NCBI RefSeq assembly: GCF_014647535.1
Contig: NZ_BMPJ01000007.1
Span: 1-64,000 of the forward strand
Direction of reading: 5' to 3'
Origin: Thermus composti
GTDB lineage: Bacteria > Deinococcota > Deinococci > Deinococcales > Thermaceae
Length of the DNA: 64,000 nt
The notes under the pieces are model-generated. The model was not told the origin of the DNA. It did not search any database and worked only from the letters and a program-made list of their open reading frames with translations. The position numbers were made by a program, and so were the translations under genes. Below, piece after piece: positions 1 to 7,970 of this stretch; position 1 is the stretch's first letter; every line of letters starts with the position of its first letter.

Positions 1-22
1 TTTACCCAAGCCCCCTTCTTTA

Positions 23-51
23 TTGGCGTGTCAATGGATATGCGGGTGAAT
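23..51 (+). promoter_or_regulatory. possible pilin promoter
   Basis: TTGGCG at 23-28 and GTGAAT at 46-51 lie 17 bp apart upstream of the pilin gene. A start near 58 would leave a short leader carrying the clear Shine-Dalgarno AGGAGGA at 68-74. The -10 box is poor, so this is a weak proposal. Confidence 0.3.
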
Positions 52-81
52 ATCCGAAAGGGGGGTTAGGAGGAAAGAAGT

Positions 82-441
82 ATGCGGAACGCTAAAGGCT
101 TCACCCTGATTGAGCTTCTGATCGTCATCGCCATCATCGGCATCCTGGCGGCGGTGCTGGTGCCCAACCTGCTCAACGCCCGCCGCACGGCCCAGATCCG
201 GGCCGAACAGGCCTACATCCAAAACGTCTACAAGGTGGCCAACGCTGCAATCGCCGAGGATCCTAACATTGATGAGAAAGAAGTTGACCTTGACTGCAAG
301 CCCGGCTACACGGTAGGCAACTACGATGCCGGGACCGCACCGGCAACCCTCACGGATTGTACCGTTGACTACGACCCCGCTACCCAGACTGTGACCATTA
401 GCTGGGGCGGCGCTACTGACGAAGGTCTAACTTTCCCTTAA
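82..441 (+). CDS. pilA: type IV major pilin (PilA4-like)
   Basis: This is a 119-residue prepilin. The type III signal sequence is short and basic (MRNAKG), with cleavage expected after Gly6 to expose Phe7. Glu11 is the conserved Glu+5, and residues 7-30 form the hydrophobic assembly helix. Cys72 and Cys93 could form the usual C-terminal disulfide loop. Type IV pilins polymerise into pili needed for twitching and natural transformation in Thermus. The start is set by AGGAGGA at 68-74. The C-terminal half (about 250-440) is visibly less G+C rich than its neighbours, as expected for fast-diverging surface pilin heads. A terminator follows directly, so the gene is monocistronic. PilA4 is the closest named relative by N-terminus and size; another minor pilin is possible. 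Confidence 0.88.
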   Translation: MRNAKGFTLIELLIVIAIIGILAAVLVPNLLNARRTAQIRAEQAYIQNVYKVANAAIAEDPNIDEKEVDLDCKPGYTVGNYDAGTAPATLTDCTVDYDPATQTVTISWGGATDEGLTFP

Positions 442-460
442 AGATCTAGAGGCTAAACGT

Positions 461-490
461 ACCGCCCCTCCTAGGAGGGGCGGTCTTTTA
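461..490 (+). terminator. rho-independent terminator of pilA
   Basis: A perfect 24-bp palindrome (461-484, arms starting ACCGCCCCTC) is followed by CTTTTAT, 20 bp after the pilin stop codon. Confidence 0.9.
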
Positions 491-568
491 TCCCAAGCTG
501 GCCTGAGTCTTTTAGAACTCCTTTTGGCACTCGCCCTGCTGGCCCCGCCTGAAGCCACCCGGTCAGCT
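491..568 (+). pseudogene. remnant of a second prepilin gene
   Basis: Read from 491, this strand encodes S-Q-A-G-L-S-L-L-E-L-L-L-A-L-A-L-L-A. That is a classic prepilin cleavage site (Gly followed by a hydrophobic residue), with Glu at +5 and the start of the N-terminal helix. No in-frame ATG, GTG or TTG lies between the pilA terminator and this motif. The hydrophobic stretch breaks off near 545 into sequence that makes no pilin sense and then overlaps the 3' end of the antisense Uma2 gene. I read it as the truncated start of a neighbouring minor pilin or competence pseudopilin gene, lost by deletion or rearrangement. Chance occurrence in G+C-rich sequence is the alternative. Confidence 0.5.
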
Positions 569-1121
569 AGACCCCCACCCCCTCGTAGACCGCCTCCAGG
601 GAAAGCCTCCCCCCCAGGCAGGGCACCTCCAGCTCCCCCGCCTCCGCCACCCGGTAAAGCCATTCCTCCCCCTCCCGGGTGTAGGCCTCCACCCTCCGGG
701 CGCGGCTATCCACCAGGAGGTAGCCCTGGAGGGTAGGGATCTCCCGGTAGCGCCAAAGCTTCTCCCGCCGGTCTATGGCCTCGGTGGCCTCGGAAAGGAC
801 CTCCACCAGCAAACAGGGGTTCTCCTCGTAGTGGCTGTGGGGAGGCTCCCCCTGGCAGACCACCATGAGGTCGGGGTAGTAAAAGGTGGCCCTCCCGATG
901 CGGAGCTTCACCGTCTCCGTGTAGATGCGGCACCCCTTGGCCCTGGCCAGGGGCCTGAGGAGGACGTAGAGGTTGCCCACCAGAAGGTTATGCACCCGGC
1001 TTGCCCCGGCCATGGCGTGGGGCACGCCCTCCAAAAGCTCGTGCCGCACGGCCTGCCTCTCCTCCCAGGCCAGGTACTCCTCGGGGGAAAGGAGCTTTAG
1101 CCTCTCGGCTGCCTCTCCCAT
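567..1121 (-). CDS. Uma2 family (DUF820) putative endonuclease
   Basis: This 184-residue protein belongs to the Uma2/DUF820 family, which has a PD-(D/E)XK nuclease fold and mostly unknown biological targets. The Y-Y-P-D-L strand, the L-V-E-V-L-S-E-A-T strand and the downstream R-R-E-K-L-x-x-Y-R-E helix supply the expected Asp, Glu and Lys active-site residues. An upstream ATG at 1172 would overlap the divergent neighbour. I chose 1121 because a -10 box TAGAAT (1129-1134, minus strand) ends exactly 7 nt before that ATG, the local leaderless pattern. The gene stands alone and diverges from the coiled-coil gene. A second Uma2 gene lies in the leu operon at 6706. Confidence 0.8.
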   Translation of the reverse strand: MGEAAERLKLLSPEEYLAWEERQAVRHELLEGVPHAMAGASRVHNLLVGNLYVLLRPLARAKGCRIYTETVKLRIGRATFYYPDLMVVCQGEPPHSHYEENPCLLVEVLSEATEAIDRREKLWRYREIPTLQGYLLVDSRARRVEAYTREGEEWLYRVAEAGELEVPCLGGRLSLEAVYEGVGV

Positions 1122-1164
1122 AAGGCCCATTCTACGCCCCAGGCCCTGTGCTACCCTAAGGGCA

Positions 1165-1641
1165 ATGACCACGGAGGAGCGCCTCTACAAGCTGGAGGGG
1201 ATCGTGGAAGGGGTCATGGCCACCCTTCCCGACCGGGTCTCTTCCTTGGAGCACCGTATGGACCTCCTCCGCCAGGAAGTGCGGGAGGAGATGGCCAGGC
1301 TAGAGGCCAAGATAGAAGGCCTGCGCCAGGAGGTGAAGGCCGAGATCGCAGACCTACGCCAGGAGATGGTAGGCCTGCGCCAGGAAGTAAAGGCCGAGAT
1401 CACGGACCTGCGCCAGGAGATGACAGGCCTGCGCCAGGAGGTGAAGGCCGAGATCGCAGACCTACGCCAGGAGATGACAGGCCTGCGCCAGGAGGTGAAG
1501 GCCGAGATCGCAGACCTCCGGCAGGTGATGGCGGGCCTACGCCAGGAAGTAAAGGCCGAGATCAACACCGCCCTCAACCGCCTCATGCTCTACTTCACCG
1601 CCCTGGCGGCGGGGCTTGCCCTCCTCACCCTCCTCCGCTAA
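1165..1641 (+). CDS. coiled-coil membrane-anchored protein with 18-residue repeats
   Basis: The product is 158 residues. The N-terminal 50 residues are charged and helical, residues 52-134 hold four full 18-residue repeats of the type G-L-R-Q-E-V-K-A-E-I-A-D-L-R-Q-E-M plus a partial fifth, and the last 20 residues (L-M-L-Y-F-T-A-L-A-A-G-L) form one membrane segment at the C-terminus. It resembles DUF1640-type coiled-coil proteins. The predicted topology is a long cytoplasmic helical rod held to the membrane by its C-terminus; function is unknown. The ATG at 1165 is supported by TACCCT at 1152-1157, 7 nt upstream (leaderless). The stop overlaps the end of scpA on the other strand by 4 bp. Confidence 0.75.
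   Translation: MTTEERLYKLEGIVEGVMATLPDRVSSLEHRMDLLRQEVREEMARLEAKIEGLRQEVKAEIADLRQEMVGLRQEVKAEITDLRQEMTGLRQEVKAEIADLRQEMTGLRQEVKAEIADLRQVMAGLRQEVKAEINTALNRLMLYFTALAAGLALLTLLR
1318..1566 (+). repeat. in-frame 54-bp tandem repeats
   Basis: Units begin at 1318, 1372, 1426 and 1480, with a partial unit at 1534-1566. Units differ at only a few bases, and no unit shifts frame. The copies are similar enough that copy number could change by slippage or recombination. Confidence 0.9.
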
Positions 1642-2294
1642 GCCGTGCGCTCCAGCTCCCCCTCGAGCCCCTCCCCCGGCTCCACGTAAAGGGGAGCGAA
1701 GGGAGCCTCCTGGTAGAGGCGCACCCGGCCCAAGCGGGAGGCCTCGAGGAGGGCGGCGAAGCCCACGGCCTTCTCCGACCAGGTGGCGAGGGGGAGGGCG
1801 TGGAAGGCCACGCGCCCTTTGAGGAAGGCCCTTATCCTTTCCCAGGCCTCCCTTAGGCCAAAGGCCTCAGGGGGCAGGTGGAGGACGGCCTTGCGGAAGC
1901 CCCGGGCCGCCTCGGCCAGGGCCCTTGGGGAAAGCCTCAAGGAAGGCTTGGGCAAAGGGGGTGGGGAGACGGGAAGGAGGCGGGCCCGCCGCTTAAGGCG
2001 GGCCTCGAGGAAGGCCACGGTCTCGGAAAGGTCCAAAAGGACCTGGACCAGGGGGGCCTCCTCCCCTTCCTCCTTTGGGGTAAGGGCCTTTTCCGGGGAA
2101 AGCTTCAGCACCAAAAGCTCGGCCAAAAGGGGAAGGAGCTCGCTTTTCGCCCGCAGGTCCTCGGGCACCTGGGCCAGGGCCTGCTCCACGATGAGGAGGA
2201 CGGGTAGGCCTCTCGGGGAAAGCCTTCCCCGGCGCAAAGCCTCCCTAAGGGCCTCCGGCGTGCCGGAAAAACCGGGGAACTCCAGATGGATCAC
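1638..2294 (-). CDS. scpA: segregation and condensation protein A (ScpA)
   Basis: This is the 218-residue kleisin subunit of the SMC-ScpA-ScpB condensin complex that organises the chromosome. The N-terminus F-P-G-F-S-G-T-P-E-A-L corresponds to the family's F-x-G-P-L-D-L-L segment. A helix with L-A-E-L-L-V-L-K-L-S-P follows. The C-terminal winged-helix part (K-A-V-G-F-A-A-L-L-E ... Q-E-A-P-F-A-P-L) matches the SMC-head-binding end. The protein is shorter and more divergent than the Bacillus protein, as usual in Thermus. Its start overlaps the trpS stop by 4 bp (ATGA), so the two genes are probably translationally coupled. The partner scpB is at 50880, far from this locus. Confidence 0.85.
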   Translation of the reverse strand: MIHLEFPGFSGTPEALREALRRGRLSPRGLPVLLIVEQALAQVPEDLRAKSELLPLLAELLVLKLSPEKALTPKEEGEEAPLVQVLLDLSETVAFLEARLKRRARLLPVSPPPLPKPSLRLSPRALAEAARGFRKAVLHLPPEAFGLREAWERIRAFLKGRVAFHALPLATWSEKAVGFAALLEASRLGRVRLYQEAPFAPLYVEPGEGLEGELERTA

Positions 2295-3304
2295 GAGAGC
2301 ACCGGCCGCTTCCTGGGCAAAAGAAGGCCCACCTTCTCCCGCACCTCCTCCATGGTGGCCTGGGCCACGGCCCTGGCCCGCTTGGCCCCCTCGAGGAGGG
2401 CGTCCATCACGTAGTCCGGGTCCTTCCTCAGGGCCTCGGCCCTTTCCCGGATGGGGCGCAGGGTCTCCATGAGGTGGTCAAAGAGGATCCGCTTCACCAC
2501 GTAGGTCCCCACCCCCGCCTTCCGGTACTCCTCCTTCAGGGCCTCCACCAGGTCCTTGGGGGCAAAGTAGGAAAGGTAGGTGAAGACGATGGTGCGCTCG
2601 GGGTCCCCGGGGTCGGAAAGGCGGATCCTCTGGGGGTCGTCGGGGAGGTGCTGGATCTTCTGCCAGATGCTCTCCTCGGGCTCCAGAAGGCCGATGGTGT
2701 TGCCCAAGGACTTGCTCATCTTGGCCTTGCCGTCAATGCCCGGCACCCGGGGGGCCTCGGGGTTTAGGAGGGCCTGGGGTTCGGGAAAGGTTTCCCCGAA
2801 GAGGTGGTTGAAGCGGCGGGCGATCTCCCGGGTGAGCTCAATATGCTGCACCTGGTCCTCCCCCACGGGAACGGTGTCCGCCTTGTAGATGAGGATGTCC
2901 GCCGCCTGCAAGACGGGGTACATGAGGAGGCCGGACCAGACGGTCTCCTGCTTGCTGGCCTTGTCCTTGAACTGGGTCATGCGGGTGAGGTCCCCCAAAG
3001 GGGTCAGGGTGGTGAAGACCCAGGAAAGTTCCGTGTGCTCGGGCACGTGGGACTGGACGAAGAGGGTGACCCGCTCCGGGTCAAGCCCGGCCGCGATGTT
3101 CACCAGGGCGGCCTCAAAGGTGCGCTGGGCCAAGGTCTTGGGGTCGTAGGCCAGGGGGTTGGTGAGGGCGTGGTAGTCCACGATGCAGAAGAAGGCGTCC
3201 CGGCCCAGCTTCTCCCCGATGGCCACCCACTGCTTGATGGCCCCCAGGTAGTTGCCGATATGGATTTCCCCCGAGGGCTGGATGCCGGAAAGCACCCGTT
3301 TCAT
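2291..3304 (-). CDS. trpS: tryptophanyl-tRNA synthetase
   Basis: This 337-residue class I synthetase charges tRNA-Trp. The HIGH-type signature appears as H-I-G-N after I-Q-P-S-G-E near residue 17, the KMSKS loop is intact (A-K-M-S-K-S-L-G-N), and the tryptophan pocket segment around G-E-D-Q-V-Q-H-I-E-L is typical. Length and motifs are complete. The ATG at 3304 has no Shine-Dalgarno but is preceded by TACACT (3311-3316, minus strand) at 6 nt, so it is likely a leaderless mRNA starting inside the trailing edge of the tRNA-Leu terminator. scpA follows with an ATGA overlap. Confidence 0.96.
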   Translation of the reverse strand: MKRVLSGIQPSGEIHIGNYLGAIKQWVAIGEKLGRDAFFCIVDYHALTNPLAYDPKTLAQRTFEAALVNIAAGLDPERVTLFVQSHVPEHTELSWVFTTLTPLGDLTRMTQFKDKASKQETVWSGLLMYPVLQAADILIYKADTVPVGEDQVQHIELTREIARRFNHLFGETFPEPQALLNPEAPRVPGIDGKAKMSKSLGNTIGLLEPEESIWQKIQHLPDDPQRIRLSDPGDPERTIVFTYLSYFAPKDLVEALKEEYRKAGVGTYVVKRILFDHLMETLRPIRERAEALRKDPDYVMDALLEGAKRARAVAQATMEEVREKVGLLLPRKRPVLS

Positions 3305-3321
3305 GGCCTAAGTGTAGCAAA

Positions 3322-3346
3322 AGCCAAGGCCCCCTTGCGGGGGCCC
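3322..3346 (-). terminator. terminator of tRNA-Leu
   Basis: Stem GGCCCCC/GGGGGCC (3328-3334 with 3339-3345) and a four-base loop lie just after the tRNA 3' end, followed on the minus strand by TTGGCTTTTG. The hairpin overlaps the upstream promoter region of trpS. Confidence 0.75.
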
Positions 3347-3348
3347 TT

Positions 3349-3435
3349 TGGTGCCGGGGGCGGGACTTGAACCCGCACGCCCTTGCGGGCACATGACCCT
3401 GAATCATGCGCGTCTACCAATTCCGCCACCCCGGC
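3349..3435 (-). tRNA. tRNA-Leu (anticodon CAG)
   Basis: An 87-nt class II tRNA. Acceptor arms are GCCGGGG and CCCCGGC with discriminator A and an encoded CCA. The D arm contains the GGTAGACGC type loop, the anticodon stem CATGA/TCATG encloses the loop TTCAGGG with CAG at positions 34-36, there is a long variable arm, and the T arm is GCGGG-TTCAAGT-CCCGC. It reads CUG leucine codons. It has its own strong promoter, which is back to back with that of the leucine operon. Confidence 0.97.
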
Positions 3436-3448
3436 AGACGCAAGGGTT

Positions 3449-3477
3449 ATTGTAGGGGGGCCAAGGCTTTCCGTCAA
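3449..3477 (-). promoter_or_regulatory. promoter of tRNA-Leu
   Basis: On the minus strand TTGACG (3472-3477) and TACAAT (3449-3454) are separated by 17 bp, a near-consensus housekeeping promoter placing the start just before the tRNA 5' end. Confidence 0.88.
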
Positions 3478-3479
3478 GC

Positions 3480-3508
3480 TTGACCCCAAGGGCCAAACCC
3501 CTTAGGCT
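3480..3508 (+). promoter_or_regulatory. promoter of the leu leader and operon
   Basis: TTGACC (3480-3485) and TAGGCT (3503-3508) have a 17-bp spacer. The -35 box lies 2 bp from the divergent tRNA-Leu -35 box, the pair forming an inverted repeat around AAGCTT. Transcription should begin near 3515, almost at the leader-peptide ATG. Confidence 0.8.
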
Positions 3509-3516
3509 AAGGGGCA

Positions 3517-3564
3517 ATGCGGCGGGGCATCCTGCTAGACCTAGGCCGGGCGGGCCCGGTCTAG
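3517..3564 (+). CDS. leuL: leu operon leader peptide
   Basis: A 15-codon open frame, M-R-R-G-I-L-L-D-L-G-R-A-G-P-V, contains three leucine codons (CTG, CTA, CTA) within four positions, two of them the rare CTA. The -10 box ends 8 nt before its ATG, so the peptide is probably translated from a leaderless transcript. A ribosome stalled at the leucine codons (3532-3543) would leave the downstream pairing segment at 3552-3559 free. Leucine attenuation of leuCDB in T. thermophilus is established knowledge as I recall it; the codon and hairpin positions are read here. Confidence 0.85.
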   Translation: MRRGILLDLGRAGPV

Positions 3565-3614
3565 GGAGGCCTTTCCGCTTTCCCCCGGGCCCCAAAGACC
3601 CGGGGGGATTTTTA
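3552..3614 (+). promoter_or_regulatory. leucine attenuator (antiterminator and terminator)
   Basis: Terminator: CCCCCGGG (3582-3589) pairs with CCCGGGGG (3599-3606), followed by ATTTTTA. Antiterminator: GGGCCCGG (3552-3559) at the end of the leader reading frame can pair with CCGGGCCC (3585-3592), which uses the 5' arm of the terminator. The two structures exclude each other, as in classical attenuation. Confidence 0.82.
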
Positions 3615-3627
3615 TAGGGAGGGAGCC

Positions 3628-5046
3628 ATGGGGAAAACGCTTTACGAGAAGGTTTGGGAAGCCCACGAGGTGCGGAAGCTCCGAAACGGCCAAAGCCAGC
3701 TTTTCATTGACCTCCACCTCCTCCACGAGGTCACGAGCCCCCAGGCCTTCGGGATGCTTAAGGACCTGGGCCTTCGGGTACGCTACCCCCACCGCACCTT
3801 CGCCACCGTGGACCACATCGTCCCCACCCACGACCGCACCGAGCCCTTCCAGGACCCCCTGGCCCAAAGCATGCTGGAAGCCCTCAGGGCGAACACCAGG
3901 GAGCACGGGATCACCTTCTTTGACTTAGGAAGCGGCAACCAGGGGATCGTCCACGTGATCGGGCCCCAGCTTGGCCTCACCCAGCCCGGGATGACCATCG
4001 CCTGCGGGGACTCCCACACCTCCACCCACGGGGCCTTCGGGGCGGTGGCCTTCGGCATCGGCACGAGCCAGGTGCGGGACGTGCTGGCCACCCAGACCCT
4101 GGCGGCGCAAAAGCTCAAGGTGCGGCGCATCAACGTGGAGGGCAAGCTTTCCCCCGGGGTCTACGCCAAGGACGTGATCCTGCACATCATCCGGCACCTG
4201 GGGGTCAAGGGGGGCCTGGGCTACGCCTACGAGTACGGGGGAAGCGCCGTGGAGGCCATGGACATGGAAAGCCGCATGACCCTTTGCAACATGTCCATTG
4301 AGGGCGGGGCCCGGGTGGGGTACGTGAACCCCGACGAGACCACCTTCCAGTACCTCGAGGGCCGCCCCTACGCCCCCAAGGGGCCTGAGTGGGAGGAGGC
4401 CAAGAAGCGGTGGCTTTCCTTCCGTTCCGACCCCGACGCCCATTACGACGACGTGGTCACCTTCCGGGCCGAGGAGATCGCCCCCACGGTGACCTGGGGC
4501 ATCACCCCAGGGCAGGCCATCCCCATTGACGGAAGGATCCCCCTCCTGGAGGAACTCCCCGAGGAGGAGCGCCCCGTGGCCGAGGAGGCCCTGGCCTACA
4601 TGGGCTTCAAGCCGGGGCAGCCCATCAAGGGGGTGCCCATCCAGGTGGCCTTCATCGGAAGCTGCACCAACGCTAGGCTTTCCGACCTCCGCGAGGTGGC
4701 CCGCTACCTCAAGGGGCACAAGGTGAAGAAGGGGGTAAGGGCCCTCGTGGTGCCGGGCTCGGAGTGGGTGGCGAAGAAGGCCGAGGAGGAGGGGATCGCC
4801 GAGGTCTTCCGGGAGGCGGGGTTTGAGTGGCGGATGCCGGGGTGCTCCATGTGCCTGGCCATGAACCCAGACCGCCTCGAGGGGGACGAGCTTTGCGCCT
4901 CTAGCTCCAACCGCAACTACAAGGGCCGCATGGGAAGCCCAAGGGGCCGCACCGTCCTCATGAGCCCCCTCATGGTGGCGGCGGCAGCGGTGGCCGGGGA
5001 GATCGCCGACGCCCGGGAGGTCTTCGGCGTGGTGGGTGCCCGTTAA
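3628..5046 (+). CDS. leuC: 3-isopropylmalate dehydratase large subunit
   Basis: A 472-residue aconitase-family subunit that, with LeuD, isomerises 2- to 3-isopropylmalate in leucine synthesis. The [4Fe-4S] ligands are visible as Cys346 (G-S-C-T-N) and Cys406/Cys409 (P-G-C-S-M-C), and the G-D-S-H-T-S-T-H-G motif is present near residue 130. The ATG follows GGGAGGGAG directly after the attenuator. It is the first structural gene of leuC-leuD-leuB, with downstream genes reaching ilvD in the same direction. Confidence 0.97.
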   Translation: MGKTLYEKVWEAHEVRKLRNGQSQLFIDLHLLHEVTSPQAFGMLKDLGLRVRYPHRTFATVDHIVPTHDRTEPFQDPLAQSMLEALRANTREHGITFFDLGSGNQGIVHVIGPQLGLTQPGMTIACGDSHTSTHGAFGAVAFGIGTSQVRDVLATQTLAAQKLKVRRINVEGKLSPGVYAKDVILHIIRHLGVKGGLGYAYEYGGSAVEAMDMESRMTLCNMSIEGGARVGYVNPDETTFQYLEGRPYAPKGPEWEEAKKRWLSFRSDPDAHYDDVVTFRAEEIAPTVTWGITPGQAIPIDGRIPLLEELPEEERPVAEEALAYMGFKPGQPIKGVPIQVAFIGSCTNARLSDLREVARYLKGHKVKKGVRALVVPGSEWVAKKAEEEGIAEVFREAGFEWRMPGCSMCLAMNPDRLEGDELCASSSNRNYKGRMGSPRGRTVLMSPLMVAAAAVAGEIADAREVFGVVGAR

Positions 5047-5056
5047 GGAGGTAAGC

Positions 5057-6696
<1,640 letters not shown>

Positions 6697-6705
6697 GATG
6701 GGAAC

Positions 6706-7239
6706 ATGATCCGGCACCGCTTCAGCGCCGAGGACTTCCACAAGATGGCCGAGGCGGGGATTTTGGGGGAGGACGACCGGGTGGAGCTCATCCGGGGGGA
6801 GGTGGTGGAGCTGAGCCCCATCGGCAAGCGGCACGCCTACGTGGTGAACGCTCTCGTGGACCTTTTGAGCTCCCTTGCGGGAAGGGCCGTGCTCTCGGTG
6901 CAAAACCCCCTGGTGCTCTCTCCGGATACCGAGGTCTACCCGGACCTGGTCCTCCTAAAGCCCCCAAGAAACCAGTACCGGGACCGCTTGCCCGAGGGAA
7001 AGGACGCCCTTTTGGTGGTGGAGGTGGCCGAGACCTCCCTCCGCTACGACCTCGAGGTGAAGCTCCCCCTCTACGCCAAGGCGGGCATCCCCGAGGTCTG
7101 GGTGGTGGACCTCGAGGGGAAGAGGGTCCTCGTCCACCGGAAGCCGGAGGGCGGGGCCTACCGGGAGGTGGAGACCCTGGGGCCTGGGGCGAGGCTTTCC
7201 TTCCTGGGGGTGGAGATCCCCGCGGAGGAACTCCTATGA
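6706..7239 (+). CDS. Uma2 family (DUF820) putative endonuclease
   Basis: A second Uma2 protein, 177 residues, with Asp in V-Y-P-D-L-V-L-L, Glu in L-V-V-E-V-A-E-T-S and Lys in D-L-E-V-K-L-P-L-Y-A-K-A-G-I-P-E, the family's nuclease-like core. It sits between leuB and the SDR gene without an obvious metabolic link. TAAGAT (6694-6699), overlapping the leuB stop codon, lies 6 nt before the ATG and could give an internal leaderless transcript of the downstream genes including ilvD. The stop overlaps the next start by 4 bp. Function unknown. Confidence 0.82.
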   Translation: MIRHRFSAEDFHKMAEAGILGEDDRVELIRGEVVELSPIGKRHAYVVNALVDLLSSLAGRAVLSVQNPLVLSPDTEVYPDLVLLKPPRNQYRDRLPEGKDALLVVEVAETSLRYDLEVKLPLYAKAGIPEVWVVDLEGKRVLVHRKPEGGAYREVETLGPGARLSFLGVEIPAEELL

Positions 7240-7970
7240 GAAAGACCCTGATCCTCACCGGGGCAAGCCGGGGCATCGGAAGGGCCCTGGCCCTGGAGCT
7301 GGCCAAGGCGGGCTACGACCTGGTCCTAAACGCCCGCTCGGAAGGCCCCCTAAGGGAGGTGGCCCAGGCGGTGGAGGCCCTGGGGGCCAAGGCCGCCCAC
7401 GTGGCGGGAAGCGTCGGGAAGGGGGAGGTGGCCCGGGCCCTGGTGGAGAGGGCCGAGGCTCTCGGGAACTTCCACGGCTACATCCATAACGCCGGGGTCC
7501 TCCACCCGGGGCCTCTCCTCTTTGAGCTTGCGGAGGAGCTTTTTATGGAGGTCCTCGAGGCCAACCTCCTCGCAGGCTACCAATTGGCCCGCTTCGCCTA
7601 CCCCGCCCTTAGGCGCAAAGGGGAGGGCCTCGCCGTCTACGTGGGCTCGGGGGCGGCGGAGACCAACCTCCCGGGCATCGGGGCCTACGCCGTGGCCAAG
7701 GCGGCGGAGGAGCACCTGGCCAGGCAGCTCGCCGCCGAGGCACCGGAAGTGACCTGCTTCGTCTACCGGCCCGGGGTGGTGGAGACGGCCATGCAGCGCC
7801 AGGCCCGGGAGGCCCAGGGAAGCGCCGCGGCCGTGCTCCACCGAGTCTTTAGGGGCTACAAGGAAGAAGGCCTTTTGCTCACGCCGGAGGAAGCGGCCAA
7901 GGCCCTGGTGCGGCTTCTTTCCAAGGCCAGGGCCTTCCACGGCAAGATCGCCACCTGGAGGGACGCATGA
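7236..7970 (+). CDS. short-chain dehydrogenase/reductase
   Basis: A 244-residue classical SDR. The Rossmann glycine motif is G-A-S-R-G-I-G at residues 8-14, N-A-G is near residue 87, and the catalytic Tyr-Lys appear in A-Y-A-V-A-K, with Ser in Y-V-G-S-G-A. The substrate is not readable; such genes are often 3-oxoacyl reductases or sepiapterin-reductase-like. It is overlapped at both ends (ATGA) by Uma2 and ilvD, hence co-translated with the branched-chain amino acid genes, though a role in that pathway is only inferred. Confidence 0.88.
   Translation: MRKTLILTGASRGIGRALALELAKAGYDLVLNARSEGPLREVAQAVEALGAKAAHVAGSVGKGEVARALVERAEALGNFHGYIHNAGVLHPGPLLFELAEELFMEVLEANLLAGYQLARFAYPALRRKGEGLAVYVGSGAAETNLPGIGAYAVAKAAEEHLARQLAAEAPEVTCFVYRPGVVETAMQRQAREAQGSAAAVLHRVFRGYKEEGLLLTPEEAAKALVRLLSKARAFHGKIATWRDA

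Noticed and set aside
1318-1566. CRISPR-like array
   Set aside because: The 54-bp units are contiguous, in frame and have no spacers; they encode a protein repeat. No other regularly spaced repeats were seen in the window.
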